From Neelides folsomi (taxonomy: Eukaryota; Arthropoda; Collembola; Neelipleona; Neelidae), in the NCBI GenBank assembly GCA_034687125.1, contig JAQGBZ010000269.1:23312-87311 (forward strand): 64,000 bases of DNA, in the 5' to 3' direction. A model generated the notes under the pieces. It saw only the letters and a list, made by a program, of their open reading frames with translations, had not been told where the DNA came from and did not search any database. Below, in pieces: positions 12,867 through 25,297 of the stretch. Positions within the stretch are counted from its first letter, which is position 1, and each line of letters opens with the position of its first letter. Position numbers and translations under genes: made by a program.

Positions 12867-14440
12867 GCTCGTCGAGGTGAGACGCCTCGAGGGATGACCT
12901 TTGGATTCATGAGTGTGGATTCACTACACTCTGATGGGTTTATTATGGGATAGGACGTCGTTCTTTTCGCTGACCTATGACACGAATACCATTAAATTAC
13001 ATTATTAGCATTCATCATTTCAAACATTATCAGAAAATCAGTCAATGAGACCCGTCATGCAAAATGTAAGATGAGAATGTGTTTTTAAAACTTGAAGATT
13101 AAAAACTTTTTGATACTTTAATAGTGAGGCTTTAGAAAACAAATGAATAGTTCAAATATCTTTTGTAAATAGTTAAATGTTGATATTTTTAAAGGCGATA
13201 AAGAGTTCGATATAATATACATATTAGAATAAAATAAAATATTCTACAATAATTCGCAGAAACTCTTGGAGTAACAATTTCGACTACCTAAATATTAAAA
13301 AAAAGTTTCGTTGAGAAATATACTAATTATTTATGTAAAATATGACACTCATTAAACTGACAATGCATGCCTAAATAATTTGTTAACTATAGATTGTATC
13401 TTTTAAATGTAAGCATAAAATAAGGTATGCTATACGTATTTTATAAAATAACGTATAATATTATTATATATATGATAATGTTATATATGAATATTTATTC
13501 GTATAAACATACTATTTTTAAAACAGTACAAATACAATAATTGATTTTAACACTAGCTAATTTACTAAATAACAATTTAATAGACAATTTGTATTCTTCT
13601 ATAAATAAAAAATAGGATAATATTTACATCTGCTAGACAATATACCAGATATGGTATGTAATATTATACAAATAATAGGTGTACTACAGATAGTTTCTGC
13701 CATTCTACATTATAATATACAGTAATTGATTTATGTTCAAATTGAGACTTAACAAAGAGATATCGAGAAAAATGGCTAATTTGTTATTAACAAAGAACAC
13801 CAAAAATTACCGTAAAGACGAAAAGAAACAAATCATGCATCAATTATATTGAATAACGATAAGCACATACAATAAAATGTAACTTTCTAATAATCTTAAG
13901 TGCAACAAATAACATACATAAAGTAGTAATTCATTCATAATTATTACAAGCCGGATCATATATTTGAATAAAATGTTGCTAGGTGCTCACAGTAAATATA
14001 ATTATTCTTAAATGAGTTTTAAACAATAAAGCATACGAAACAGCACAATTAAATTCTCGTTACATATATAATAATAAACAAGTACATACACATTGGCACA
14101 AACTAATGAAACATACCTTACTTAAATACTTATTCTGTCTTATGAATAAATAGAGCAAGTATTATCGATGAGTAACAAGTGTTACTTTACTTAATTACAT
14201 ATGTAGTGCATATATAAACATTTATTGGATAGCTGAATTTCAAATATCTCAACTTTATTCCTAAATATATGTATAATAAATATAATTCTTCTAAGTACTA
14301 CAAATATATAATTACCTAAGTTTTATAAATAGTTTGGGTAAAATACAAGAATATCCTATATATAGTTTTGATGACTTCATATTGAAAATAAAATTTGGAT
14401 GAATTTTGGTATAAATTGAAATATATTTAATTTTGAAATA

Positions 14441-14660
14441 CAGGGACGGTACTTATTTACACCGCCTTTGCTGTAACAATTTCTCTTCAATAACATCTCT
14501 CTCATTTCACTTATATTTCTAGTTTTTTATACATAAATGAAATGCTATCAAATGCATTAACCCTATAAATTTTGATTTATTTTAGTGTAAACTTTTTAAA
14601 TATAAAATTCGAGATTTTCCTGCGAAACTTATTACTTACACGTTATATAAACAGTAAGTT
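14441..14660 (+). repeat. Left terminal inverted repeat
   Basis: Pairs with 15503-15739. Shared blocks include the outer GACGGTACTT, the ATGAAATGCTATCAAATGCAT block, and TTTATTTTAGTGTAAACTTT. Confidence 0.88.
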
Positions 14661-15502
14661 TTAATGTTAATTTTGTAGTGAAATAATTTTTTATTACCAC
14701 TATTGTTCCTAATTACTCCCGCGATACTATGAGACATCGCCTCTTAACGTTTTCAGGATGATATTGTTTACGATATCTCATGTAAAATGTAAAACATTAC
14801 GATGGCTCGATATTACATTGTAATGCATGCGTGTTAAAGATGAAAACCACAAATTTATTTGGATAATGTTGAGATAAAAAAATTTTGTCTTATTTAATGA
14901 TTTAAAAGAGTTCTAACGCTTCCTTAAAACTTATAGGCCAATATTTTGGTTGACATTCAAAATAAGCACATGAGTAAAATAATGCAAACAATGGAATAAG
15001 GGTCATTATGTTTTACAATCAGCGTATTTCACCCTTCGCAGTTTTATGGATTTACTTATTTTTCAACTTAATTGGATATCTTCCTCCATTTCTAAAATCC
15101 CCGGATCATTTGATTAGCGGTGTAACACGGTGATTTTAAATCTTATTCTCCTTATTCCAGTTTTCATAATTTTACTCATGTATTTATTTTGAGGCTCAAT
15201 CAAGATATTGGGCTCTGTGAGTAATGATAGCGTTAAAACACTTCGAATGATTATAAATAGACAACAAAAATAGTTTATCTAAACATTATCCCCGAAAAAT
15301 TGCGATTTTTATAACAATTAGATACGAATTTCAATGTAATGGCAAGCCATTTCTATGTTTCATATATTACAAGAGATAGAGTCCACAATAAGTAAAGACA
15401 GTACCTGGAAACGTACAGTATCAATGTACCATAGTATTGTGGTCGTAATTAGGACCAAGGAAGAAAATAAAAAAATATTATTTTACTTTAAAAATAACTT
15501 TT

Positions 15503-15739
15503 AACTTACCGTTTGTAAAGGGTGTAAATAATAAGTTCCGCGGAAAATCTCAAATTTTTTAATTGACATTTTATATTTGAAAAAGTTTACACTAAAATAA
15601 ATCGAAATTTATAGGGTTGATGCATTTGATAGCATTTCATTTATATAAAAAAAACTAGAAATATAAGTGAAATGAGAGAGATATATTGAAGAGTAAATGT
15701 GACCATCACAAGTCGTGTAAATAAAAAGTACCGTCACTG
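15503..15739 (-). repeat. Right terminal inverted repeat
   Basis: Reverse complement of the left repeat, about 17 bp longer through small insertions. On the minus strand it contains an ATTAAA (15558-15563), about 190 nt after the rdgB stop codon, which could serve as a variant poly(A) signal. Confidence 0.85.
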
Positions 15740-15748
15740 TATATTTGT

Positions 15749-18700
15749 TCACCTTCTTCTTCTCATTGACATATGTTGTCCAGGAAGGCCAAAGTATCCT
15801 CTTGGAATGACCATCCTAGCATTCCCATGTGCCGGACGAGAACCCCCATGTGCACTCAAGATATTCAAATGGGCCGAGTAGCCTTCAGTCAACACAGTCG
15901 CCATAGCATGTTGTTTCTTTGAAACTTTGCCTATTATATAAATTCTCTCGGGTGGAACTCCGACGTTTGTATAAACACCGATGTCTTTGCTGCTCCCATA
16001 TGCAGCATGGATACATATTTTATGTTCCTATGAAGGAAAGAAGCAAACTGTGAATCTTCCAGGTCGTTGACTATTATTATTAGGATAGAAATGAATGGGT
16101 TTCTGATTAATCCTACCTGAACGAGGTTCTTGAGATAATCTGCCTTATGACCAAGAAAATCGGTTGAAAGCCCATCAGCGAAGGATACAAGACCATGAGG
16201 GAAATTATGTTGGGAGAGCCAAGAGACCACTTTGTGCTGCTGCATGTCAGGCCGCCCAGTGACATATATTATTATAAACCCGAGCTCTTGCCAATGCCTG
16301 AAATTGACCGAAATGTTAAGTGCCATATTTTCAATAAAGTTGGTCAATGGGAAGACAATTGGTGTAATAAATACCTAACAACATCCACAGCTCCAGCTCT
16401 CACTCTTGGATCTCTTCCAGTCACCGACATGCTTGCGGTGAAGGAACCGTCAATGCTGAACACAATGCATTCCGTGTTGGTTGGAACAACAGCACAGAAA
16501 AAGTCCACGCAAGTGTGATCCCCCCTAAAATATACAAATTCAATAGTGAGCTTTTGACTCCTCTATAAGTGTTAAATAATTTAACATAAAGGAAATTGAA
16601 ATTTGGAATCATTCCAATTTACCTCACAATCATTTTAACTGGATGAATCCCATAGCCAAGATATTTCTCTTGGGGAATTGTATAGGACACTCGACCGTTC
16701 TTATCCGTCACTTCTGTGGCAATTTGCTCCCATTCTCCCGCTGGCGGATCCCGCATGATATAAATGTCCACTTTCTCTCCGGTGAGGGTGACCATGTCAA
16801 GTGGGCCGTACATAAAGCGGGCCTTGAAGAGCTGAGGAATACCTTCTTTGATGATCACGTCGTTCCCTCGGTGGTTGGCCGCGACGTTCTATGAAGGAAA
16901 TGATTAAAGGTCTTGTGGTTTTAAACGTGCTCTCTCACCTTTAGCTTCACGGAAGTCCGTTTCTTCATCCATTTCTCCCGCGGTTGGTTGGGTGTGAAAA
17001 CTCGCACAGCTCGGTCCTCGTTGTTCAGACCGGAGCCCGACTCTTGGAACCCAATCTGAGAAGGCGGAACATAATCATTAGAATCAAATTATATTTCCTA
17101 AATGGTAATTTCATTCTCACTTGGCGGAGAATGAACGCAATCGCATCGGTGGATTCCCAGTAGCTTGCATGGAAAAGATGCGGGAGAGAATTCGTCGGGA
17201 AGTTGGCGAGGGCTTCTGGGCAAAACAGCGCGTAGTCCATCCGTTTGTTCCCCCACCATTTCTGAGTGACTGGAATAAAAAAATCTCTCATTTTCATTTC
17301 ACCTTTCGGCTTAATTAATTTCCCCAATTCCCCTTAAGAGCCCCAAATGTATTGAATGGTGTAATTGGAAATGAGAATAAGAGCGAGGAAATGGCACACA
17401 TTTCCCAAGAGGGGAGGTGGAGAGGTTATAGATATAGGAAAGAACGTATGTAACATATAGTTAGTGTATTTATTATCCAAGAGAGGAATGCAAGCTTAAA
17501 TGTCTTCTGCGGCAAATTCGAGTTTTACGACGGGTCTCAAGCGAAGGAGTTTTAAGTATATGAAATATGTAAATGATATTGGGTCGTACGAGTATTGATA
17601 GCTTGGAGTGGAAGTGAGTCAAGGAGTCCAGACATCCCACTCTGAATGCTGATATCCGACATTCTCCTGGAGGAGTTGGGGGTAAGCGTAGGTAAGGGTC
17701 CGGAATGATCCATGAAAAGCTGCGGGTTACACTGAATGCTCTCCACTGAGAGAACCAACAAAGTACACTCATTACATCCAATCCAAAGGAAGGAAAAAAC
17801 AAAGGATAAGAGATTTACGTAAATGGTAGGGCTGGCCATCTCCAAGAGGATACTTTGTGTATCTTGCAACGATGACCGGAGCCACGGAGGCAAACCGCGC
17901 AGAAATGATTGGCTCGAGTCGTGTAGAAAGCGGATCCGTCGGATGAAATAAATTGTAAACTTGTTGGCAGGGGCGGGACAAATGCACTGCAATAAGAAAT
18001 CGAATCAGTTTAAATTCTTCCCTCCCCAATTCATTACTTTGCCGATCCTCGGAGTGAATCTTTCGATGGGCGAGAACGATCCCCAGCGGGCTGCCGAACA
18101 TGAAGAAATCGCTGATCTCGAATTCCAACTTGCACCCTCCTGGGTCACTCGAAGAGGAAGAACGTCTCCGTGGAGGTTTCCCAGCATGCAAGTGATCTAC
18201 AAAGTGGGAATGAGGTTAGGAGGCCCTTTGTACATAAGTGGAAGAACAAATAGAATTTACTTGCCTGGGCTCGGCGGAGCTTCGTCGTCTGTTCCATACT
18301 GGGTCTTGGAATCTCTCGTGAGAGCATCATATGCAAGAATGGAGCCCATAGAGTCTCCAATGAATATCACTTGTCCGCTGAACCCTTGCCCTTCTTCCGA
18401 CTTGAGGAAATCATGATAAACTTGATTCGCCATTCCAATCATTCTCCCGACCGAATCTCCATATTCATGTTGAGATGTGGCGAGGAGAGGAATCGCTCCA
18501 ATTGGCACTGACTCGTGAGTCATCTGAGGACTTTCTCCCATCCCATACACTTCAAAACTGTAGGGGCTGAGGCTGAAAGAGAATGTCACAAAATGTATAA
18601 TGTATTAATTCTCAAGTCAAAACCTCAAATTTGAAATTGAAATGAGAAACCTTGAGAGGACTCCGAGTGAATCGGTGCAAAGGGGAGGGCAAGGGACGAG

Positions 18701-21700
18701 CTTGATGGCTACATGACCCATAAGGGACGGGTAGTGCTGGCGTATCACAGATTCAAAGGCTCCTCGGAAAGTAGTCACGTCCGACTTCTTGGCCGGGAGA
18801 TCCATAGTCGCATCAAGGGCCGACCCAGCGTGGATGACAAGACAAAGAACAGTCGTGCTACACGTTCCTCCAAACCCACCGAAGATCGTTGGGGATCCGG
18901 GAAGAGAAACTTCCACGCTCCCGCGACTTGCAAGCGTCCTTTGACTCCGCTCAGCCACTTTTTGAATGAATGGCTGGCAGAAAATACTGTCTGAAATTCC
19001 AAAATCTCATCGTCAATTCTCGGCCCATCTCACACAACATTCCGTACCTTTTTTATCCTCGGGGAGACCCGAAGATGAATCAGAAGTCTGAGGAATAAGA
19101 TCGAGTGAACTCCATTTGTTCAACGACACAGTTTCGTCGTCGTCTGAAACAAAATAAAACTTATTATATTCCACTTTATCCATTCTTTACACATATTTAT
19201 AACTAGATGATCCACGAGAAATTAAATTTCAGAGAAAGTATCTCGTATAAATTGAAATCATGTTTTGACTATAACGGCTACAAATCAAATATAACGAAAA
19301 GTTATTGAACTAGCACTTGAGCATATATAAATATGAAACCTTGTAACTTTTAATACCTACGTGCATATGGACACGGAGTATAATTCATAAGTACGTGTTT
19401 ACGTTTGTATTCACTAATACATTCAGCTAAAATAAGCTTACAATGATCGTGCACGACAACTGTTCTACTTCTACGAATATTCTTAACCAAAACTATAATA
19501 TTATGCGAATATATAAAAGTAGCAAAAAGAGACCAAACAAATGCACACTAAAGTTTGTATTAAATATTAGATGGGAAATAAGTATTAAAGCATTTGATTT
19601 ACGACGTTACATAGATTTATTCTCTAGGCATTCATCTATAAGAATACATTATAGGGGGAATTGATGACAATTACATAAGAGCCTTATTTTATTAAATTCT
19701 CCGAGCAGTCAGCCCATAAATTCTCAACCCATCCGCCCTTTTATTTGGGTGAGGAAGGGGATGTCTTAAATGTTTGTCAAGGAGGTATTGTCGGAGTGGG
19801 CCGGGTTTGAATAACTATTCCTTCCCGAACATCATTTCCCGACCGAGAGATGAGAGGAGGGACAGAGTTGTTCCCATATACATTATACATCCATATAAGA
19901 TGTGTATGTATACACTCTCTCCAACCTATCCCAAGGAAAAAGGCAAAAGGGTCGTTTCTCCACTAACTGGACTCGAGATGAAAGCGGAAAAAAGAGATCA
20001 ATAGTCCAAGCATTACTCGAGAAAAGAGGATGGATTTGGGGCATGGGGACGAAGAACAAATAGAAGAAAGTTCTGGTCTAATTTAAATCCTCCTTCGTCT
20101 CTCCAGAGATCTCGAGCTCAAATACTTTATGATTTGTAGGAGATGAAAGTCTAAACACATATACCTAATTTACTTAACTCCTATAGGGATATAACAATAT
20201 CTCTCGGAATCCCAAGAACCTCGTCCTCTTTTCGATCTTCAAACAAGAGAGAAAGAATGAAGCTGCAATGAGCAAAGTGAACAGGAATGGTTGGCCTAAG
20301 GGAATTCTAAAGCTCAACATGGGAACCTCGACGATTGAGCTCAAGAGGTGGAATTGAACGGAGCGGAGGTGAAAAGAAAAAAGTCCTAAATGCCTAATAA
20401 CTATAGCATATAGACTTTCTTTAAATTAAATATGACGTCTAAGACAAAACTACAAAACTCTATTCCTATCCTAACTACATATATTTTATGATAGCTCGTT
20501 GTTTCAAATTATACTCGAATAACTATATGTATAAAAGTTGTAACTATACATATAATTATTATAATTACACAAATACCTATATGTTTATTACTTGATAAAA
20601 ATTTAAAAATAATATGTTGGTCTATTTCTAAGAAATAATCTATGTAATGTGAATAATATTTAAAAATTGCGAACTAATGCATTTAAATATATCTTGTAAT
20701 GTACCATACATAATTTGTATTTTATCCAAGTGTTAAAATTGTACCTTGGCAGTCGAAGAATTCGTCTTCACTCCCACACGAATCAGAGTCCCTTCGCATG
20801 ATGCTTTCCATTCTCCATGATGCAAGGAGCTCAATGCTCGGGTTCGAGCTTGACCCAGGCGAGTTGAGTATTGTTTTCGAAGACGTTCTCGACCATTGGG
20901 CTCCTTTGGAGGTTGAATCATAAGGGCTCTTTGTTTGTTGGCTCCCCTTGTACTCATCTGCTTCTTTGGACTGAGATTGCGGAGGACCAGCAGGGGCGGT
21001 CGTGTCAGGGTAGGAAGTTGAGGATCCTGTTGAGGATTCTCTCGCTTCACCGCCTTCATTCCCATCATCCGCTCTTGCCATCATTTTCTTAAGATCCTCC
21101 GCCGTCTGTCGTTCGATTTCCCGAATGTCCTCCATGGTGAGACCAAACCACTCGTCTTGCCATGCCCAGGCTTGCCTATGAGCTCGGAGCATTGTCTTCC
21201 TCAAAGCTAGAGAAAATCAGCATAGGAAATGAGTTTCCATTTTAAAAAGTCTCTTCGTAAAAATCCATCTTTCAAGGAAAAAGCTTCAAGAAATTGAATT
21301 TTTGTTTTCGTTACACATTATCATTATCATGACTCGCAAGAGATCCAGGGCCACAAGGAGGGTTGAATTATTAACCAACCTGTTACGTTCCCCCCACCAA
21401 ATGAGCAAATACCTTCATGTTCTCCTTATGAACTCCTCATATAACGTTCCGTCGCTTTCATCTCTTTCCTTAGTGAAAGTAATAGAAATCCACATGTGTG
21501 TGGTTATGAAACTATTTATAAGACGAGTGGTTTTATTCCCTTTTACTGCCTTGTTGTTATTTCCTAGATATATCCTGAATTACATTAAAGTACCTAACTA
21601 CTATAAGTGGTTTATACGACTAGCAAATAAAAAGGAAATTTCTCATATTAAATTTGAGGAACTTGAAGAGGAGTCGAAATAGGATTTCCTTAATACCCTT

Positions 21701-24700
21701 TTGGATCTCATATTGAAATCCATCACCTCGTACAGTGCCATGTGTGAAGTATCGCCAAATCCCACATCGTATTGTTTAAGATGAGCTCATTTCGTAAATT
21801 CCTTCCGCCATTATTACTCCAAAGAGGATGAGGAGGGAGAGAGATACGAGCGGTTCGTGATCCTCTTCAAGACCTTTGACCTTTCATTCCAAATCTAATA
21901 ATTTCCATTCACATGGTTCATATGGGGCCATTAAATTGAGTAATCTTTATCGAGATATAATCCGCTTTCACTCTCATTCCGATAAACTTTACGTCTCTCA
22001 CGACGGCAAACTCGAATAAAAAAAGTTCGTACTCATTAAAATGAAGTATGACTCTTAGACTTCCCTAACATTTGGAAATTGGGAGGAGAGAAAAATAATA
22101 CCAAGATATATTTTTATAGAAATCTGATTCCCTTAGTCAAACAACATAAATTTTCCTAAAAAACTATAAAACACGTGTATCCGGAAAGGAGAAAATGTGG
22201 AGTGAAAATGACCATTAAAAATTATATTTTATTAGCAAAGGTCTCTGTTTTCAATGCTTTTATTTGTTTACTTATTGCCAATGTAAATTCGCTATTATTT
22301 ATACGATTTCGCTATCATTTGACACACTCCAACCTGTATTATATTATTTATTGATCTATATTTAAAATTGGGAATTTTTTATACTTGACATCTTACACAA
22401 TAGTTTCCGAATTTTAAAATTTTGGTATTTTGTTAAATTTGCTATTTAACATCATACGGATAGAATTTGGTATAGAAATATCTCATCTAATGCTTTTGAA
22501 GATTGGATGTAATATTTTATGACGCAAGCACGATGTTGGAACGACGCAAGCACTACGCCGTACTTTTTACTTGAACAAATGTATCTACAGACAACATATG
22601 CCACATATTAAGTATGTTTCTAATATATAATAGACAATGAAGATGAAAGTTGTATTAAAAGTTTAAAACCTCATAAAGTGACTTAAACATAGCACATGTA
22701 TGCACTTATGTATTCTGCTTGTAGCAATAAGGAAGTTGGTTAAATACGAAACTTGAGAGATGCAATTAAATTGGGTTCTATAAAATTTCTCATTGAATGG
22801 TTCCATGAGTTCTATGGATCGAGGAAATGAGCACTGAGTGAGTGAGCGAACCACTGCGTTGTAATATATGAAATACGAGGCTCGTACAAAGGCTCTACAT
22901 ACTATTAATATTTTACGTCAAATGCCACTAAGGTAGAGTTGAGGTTAAGAGTTGGAAAAAGTTTGAGCCTTCATGGCGTCATGACCATCTCTCAAACTTT
23001 AGCCAAAATGAAAGGATTCACCGAGAAAAGGCAAAATAATGAAATCGAAAATTAAACTTCATTTACCTGTGTCATGAATGAACTTTTCAATCTTGCTCTG
23101 CATTCCCCAATAATGGAACTCAACTCGGCATAATTTGTACGCACACATAATGGCCTTCCCATTGGTCAAAGGCATATTTTCTCCCTGCAAATCATGAAAT
23201 AGAAAATATAATTAAATATATGGAGTTATAAAAATTGTTGGAAAAGTTTCAACTACGTCATATGCTTCATTTAACTAAAAATTAATCAAAATTCTAATAA
23301 TTGAAAGTTCAATATGTTTAAATAAAATAAAATAAAATCCTAATTTCAATGCAATATGCTTTTATGGATAAATTAACAGAATTAATTATTTGAAATTGAA
23401 ATTGAAAAAGAAGTAAAGTTCCCTAACTAGCATATATTGACTTATTGTAAAAAAAGTTTTTTCCTCTTCCGAGCAAGTATGTATAATAAATGTAGTTGTT
23501 AGAAGGATAGAATTGAGATAAATAAATGAACCAATGTCGAGACGAGTCAAACGAGAGAAGTGTCATATGCATACAAAGATAGATAGAAGAGGAATAAAGT
23601 AAATGTTTTAAAAGCCATCGATTTTGTGCCTGGGCTATGCGATGACGGGAAATGCGAAATAGAGTATTTAGGAGAAAGCTGGGCGAGAGAGAAACAAAGG
23701 AAATGATTGACAACCTGGCATTCCTTCCAGTATTCTTCTCTCCAATTTTCACCGAGGGGCCCACGATTCGTCTTGTGTGAGAGGAAGACGCGAGGATCTT
23801 CTTCACGCACGTAATCGGCTCCATGTAGCTGATCTCGAACAACATCGATTACATCTGGAAAAACAAAATCCACGGGTCGTTTAAGAACAAAACCAAGTTT
23901 CACCTCGCCCTCATTTAACGACAGCGGAACAACGGAGGACTTCAAGACCACTCGATCTTCGGAAGGAAATGAGAACCCCTGGCCCTTATTCCATTTAACT
24001 TCCAATGTAACTCCATAATAAAAAGGAAAATGAAGAGAGAGGGAATAAGAGGAAAAAGTTTCAAAGTCCACGGTGGTTTCACTAATCATTTTATTCTCCC
24101 GCCTACTTGGAAAGTTATGTGAGAAAAACGGAAAGTTTTGACATCGGGGAGAAATCTTTTTTTCAAGGGAACCGAAACAGAAAATGAGCAGGATGTGGAA
24201 ACTTTCTTGAACCGTAAAATAGCAATAACAACACACAGAGCCTCCTTCAACTCGGAAATAAAATGTGTGGGGAAAGGTAAGTGTTTTTCTCACATGGAGA
24301 TCTCTCTGCGACCTAAAATTTAAAATCTGGAGTATGCTAAAAGATCTCGTCGGGTTCGGAATAGAAAAAAGGGATTGGAATAGTTCTCGAAAAAAAAACA
24401 AATTCTTTCAATCTCGCTCCACTAAATCAATATGGAAATGTATAAATTCATGGGTATTCCGTCAAAGGATTTCAAATTCTCTCCAAATGATTCACTCTAA
24501 CGACACAATTCTTTCATCATTCCGAATCAATACATTTTACATTCCACATTGTAACTTAATGATTTTTATACAATTTTTTATATGAATCATCTAATTTATA
24601 TTCCTATACATCTTATAACCAACTACTCTATATTACCGATATATTGTAGTAGAGTTCAAAAAGGTATGTCATATGATAAAATTTACTTGGTCGAATGGAT

Positions 24701-25236
24701 GAAATTGGCTATAAAAAACAATCTTAATGTTTAAAAATTAAAGTTAAATTTTTCTTACCTACTACCCTGTTTCGAACATCAGAGCCCGTGAGACCAAATA
24801 CATTATCTTGATGTCCAGCATCTCCACAGTAGTAAGTTTCAATCTCAAGGGAGAACCGCTGAACGAAGGGGCAAGTGTAACGAGTTTTCGTATATGGATA
24901 CGCATTCCAGGCCTCTTCCTCCACCGTCAAGGCGGATTTGGGCAACAGACTTTTGAACCATGAAGGCAAATGACTCCCAATGTGGTAATTCTTATGAGTG
25001 TATTGTCCGTGACCTCCAGGGCCGTCTTCGTAAGGTTCGTTGACGAGGATTTCGACTCCGCTTCCAGCTCCTTTAGTTTCCTCCCGACTTTTTTTCTAAA
25101 GTAATAAGAGACAATTAATTAGCAAACTGGGATTCCCTTCCTCGGATGTTCCACTTACGGCTATCATGTACAGCTGAGCGATCCGATACTCCTCGACGGT
25201 GAGTGGGAGAGGGATCCGATACTCTTTAATTAGCAT
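15749..25236 (-). CDS. rdgB: Membrane-associated phosphatidylinositol transfer protein (rdgB/PITPNM)
   Basis: Seventeen coding exons, 5' to 3': 25159-25236, 24759-25095, 23715-23854, 23067-23184, 20745-21206, 19048-19143, 18651-18990, 18265-18572, 18038-18196, 17819-17986, 17590-17745, 17121-17269, 16939-17055, 16623-16888, 16375-16524, 16117-16297, 15749-16027. They total 3504 nt, 1167 aa. The family exchanges PI and phosphatidic acid at ER-plasma membrane contacts and sustains phospholipase C signalling (photoreceptors in flies). Domains: PITP (about 1-260, from [11 protein letters not shown]); an FFAT-like EFFDCQD after an acidic stretch (about 373-379), for VAP binding; GDSMG (about 597); DDHD (about 655-840, [24 protein letters not shown]); LNS2 (about 960-1090, [15 protein letters not shown]). 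Intron 8 uses a GC donor (GCAAGT). Intron 9 is only 51 nt and stays in frame if kept. The 17590 donor is the least certain border. The end, MSMRRRR, is short compared with vertebrate members. Confidence 0.95.
19144..20744 (-). other. rdgB intron (exon 5 to 6)
   Basis: About 1.6 kb, GT-AG on the minus strand. I see no other gene in it; several short open frames look accidental. Confidence 0.75.
21207..23066 (-). other. rdgB intron (exon 4 to 5)
   Basis: About 1.9 kb. It contains an opposite-strand open frame (ATG at 21330, stop at 21680-21682, 117 codons) with no family I recognise. It also contains an 11-bp direct repeat GACGCAAGCAC at 22521-22531 and 22543-22553. Nothing else was identified. 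Confidence 0.7.
23185..23714 (-). other. rdgB intron (exon 3 to 4)
   Basis: About 530 bp, bounded by GTTGTC and TTTGCAG on the minus strand. It includes a short AAAAT pentamer run near 23321-23338. No gene seen. Confidence 0.75.
23855..24758 (-). other. rdgB intron (exon 2 to 3)
   Basis: About 900 bp. The left half is pyrimidine-rich on the minus strand and open in the frame of exon 3, which probably reflects base composition rather than coding. Confidence 0.75.
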
Positions 25237-25297
25237 CCTGCTTCCACTACCCTTCCCACTCTCTTCCTTACATCATTTCTCTAATTGACTCGAACAC
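25237..25297 (-). other. rdgB 5' UTR segment
   Basis: A 61-nt leader directly upstream of the rdgB ATG, preceded on the minus strand by TTGTTGTACAG, a plausible acceptor. The transcript therefore probably has an upstream non-coding exon further right. Confidence 0.45.

Larger units (their letters stand above)
10663..14440. other. Intergenic, AT-rich
   Basis: GSTZ1 3' UTR, then AT-rich spacer without recognisable genes. The exception in composition is a GC-richer patch at about 12780-12980 that contains a tandem duplication and a small hairpin. Confidence 0.6.
14441..15739. mobile_element. Non-autonomous Tc1/mariner-type element (MITE-like)
   Basis: A 1299-bp element flanked by TA on both sides (14439-14440 and 15740-15741), which is the Tc1/mariner target duplication. 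The left end begins CAGGGACGGTACTT; the right end read inward begins CAGTGACGGTACTT. The ends form long inverted repeats of about 220 bp (14441-14660 and 15503-15739), well conserved apart from a diverged patch near 14462-14485 and a few indels. The interior of about 840 bp is AT-rich with no transposase reading frame, so it depends on an enzyme encoded elsewhere. The right end lies 9 nt from the stop codon of the rdgB-type gene, so it must lie in that gene's 3' UTR. Confidence 0.88.

Noticed and set aside
21330-21682. 117-codon plus-strand frame inside an rdgB intron
   Set aside because: No signal of a family, no codon bias seen, and about one frame of this size is expected by chance in this much sequence.
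23547-24401. A 284-codon minus-strand open frame spanning rdgB exon 3
   Set aside because: Only 23715-23854 matches the PITP domain. The flanks are rich in Phe, Ser and Leu because the strand is pyrimidine-rich, which avoids stop codons; splice sites and family alignment fit the short exon.
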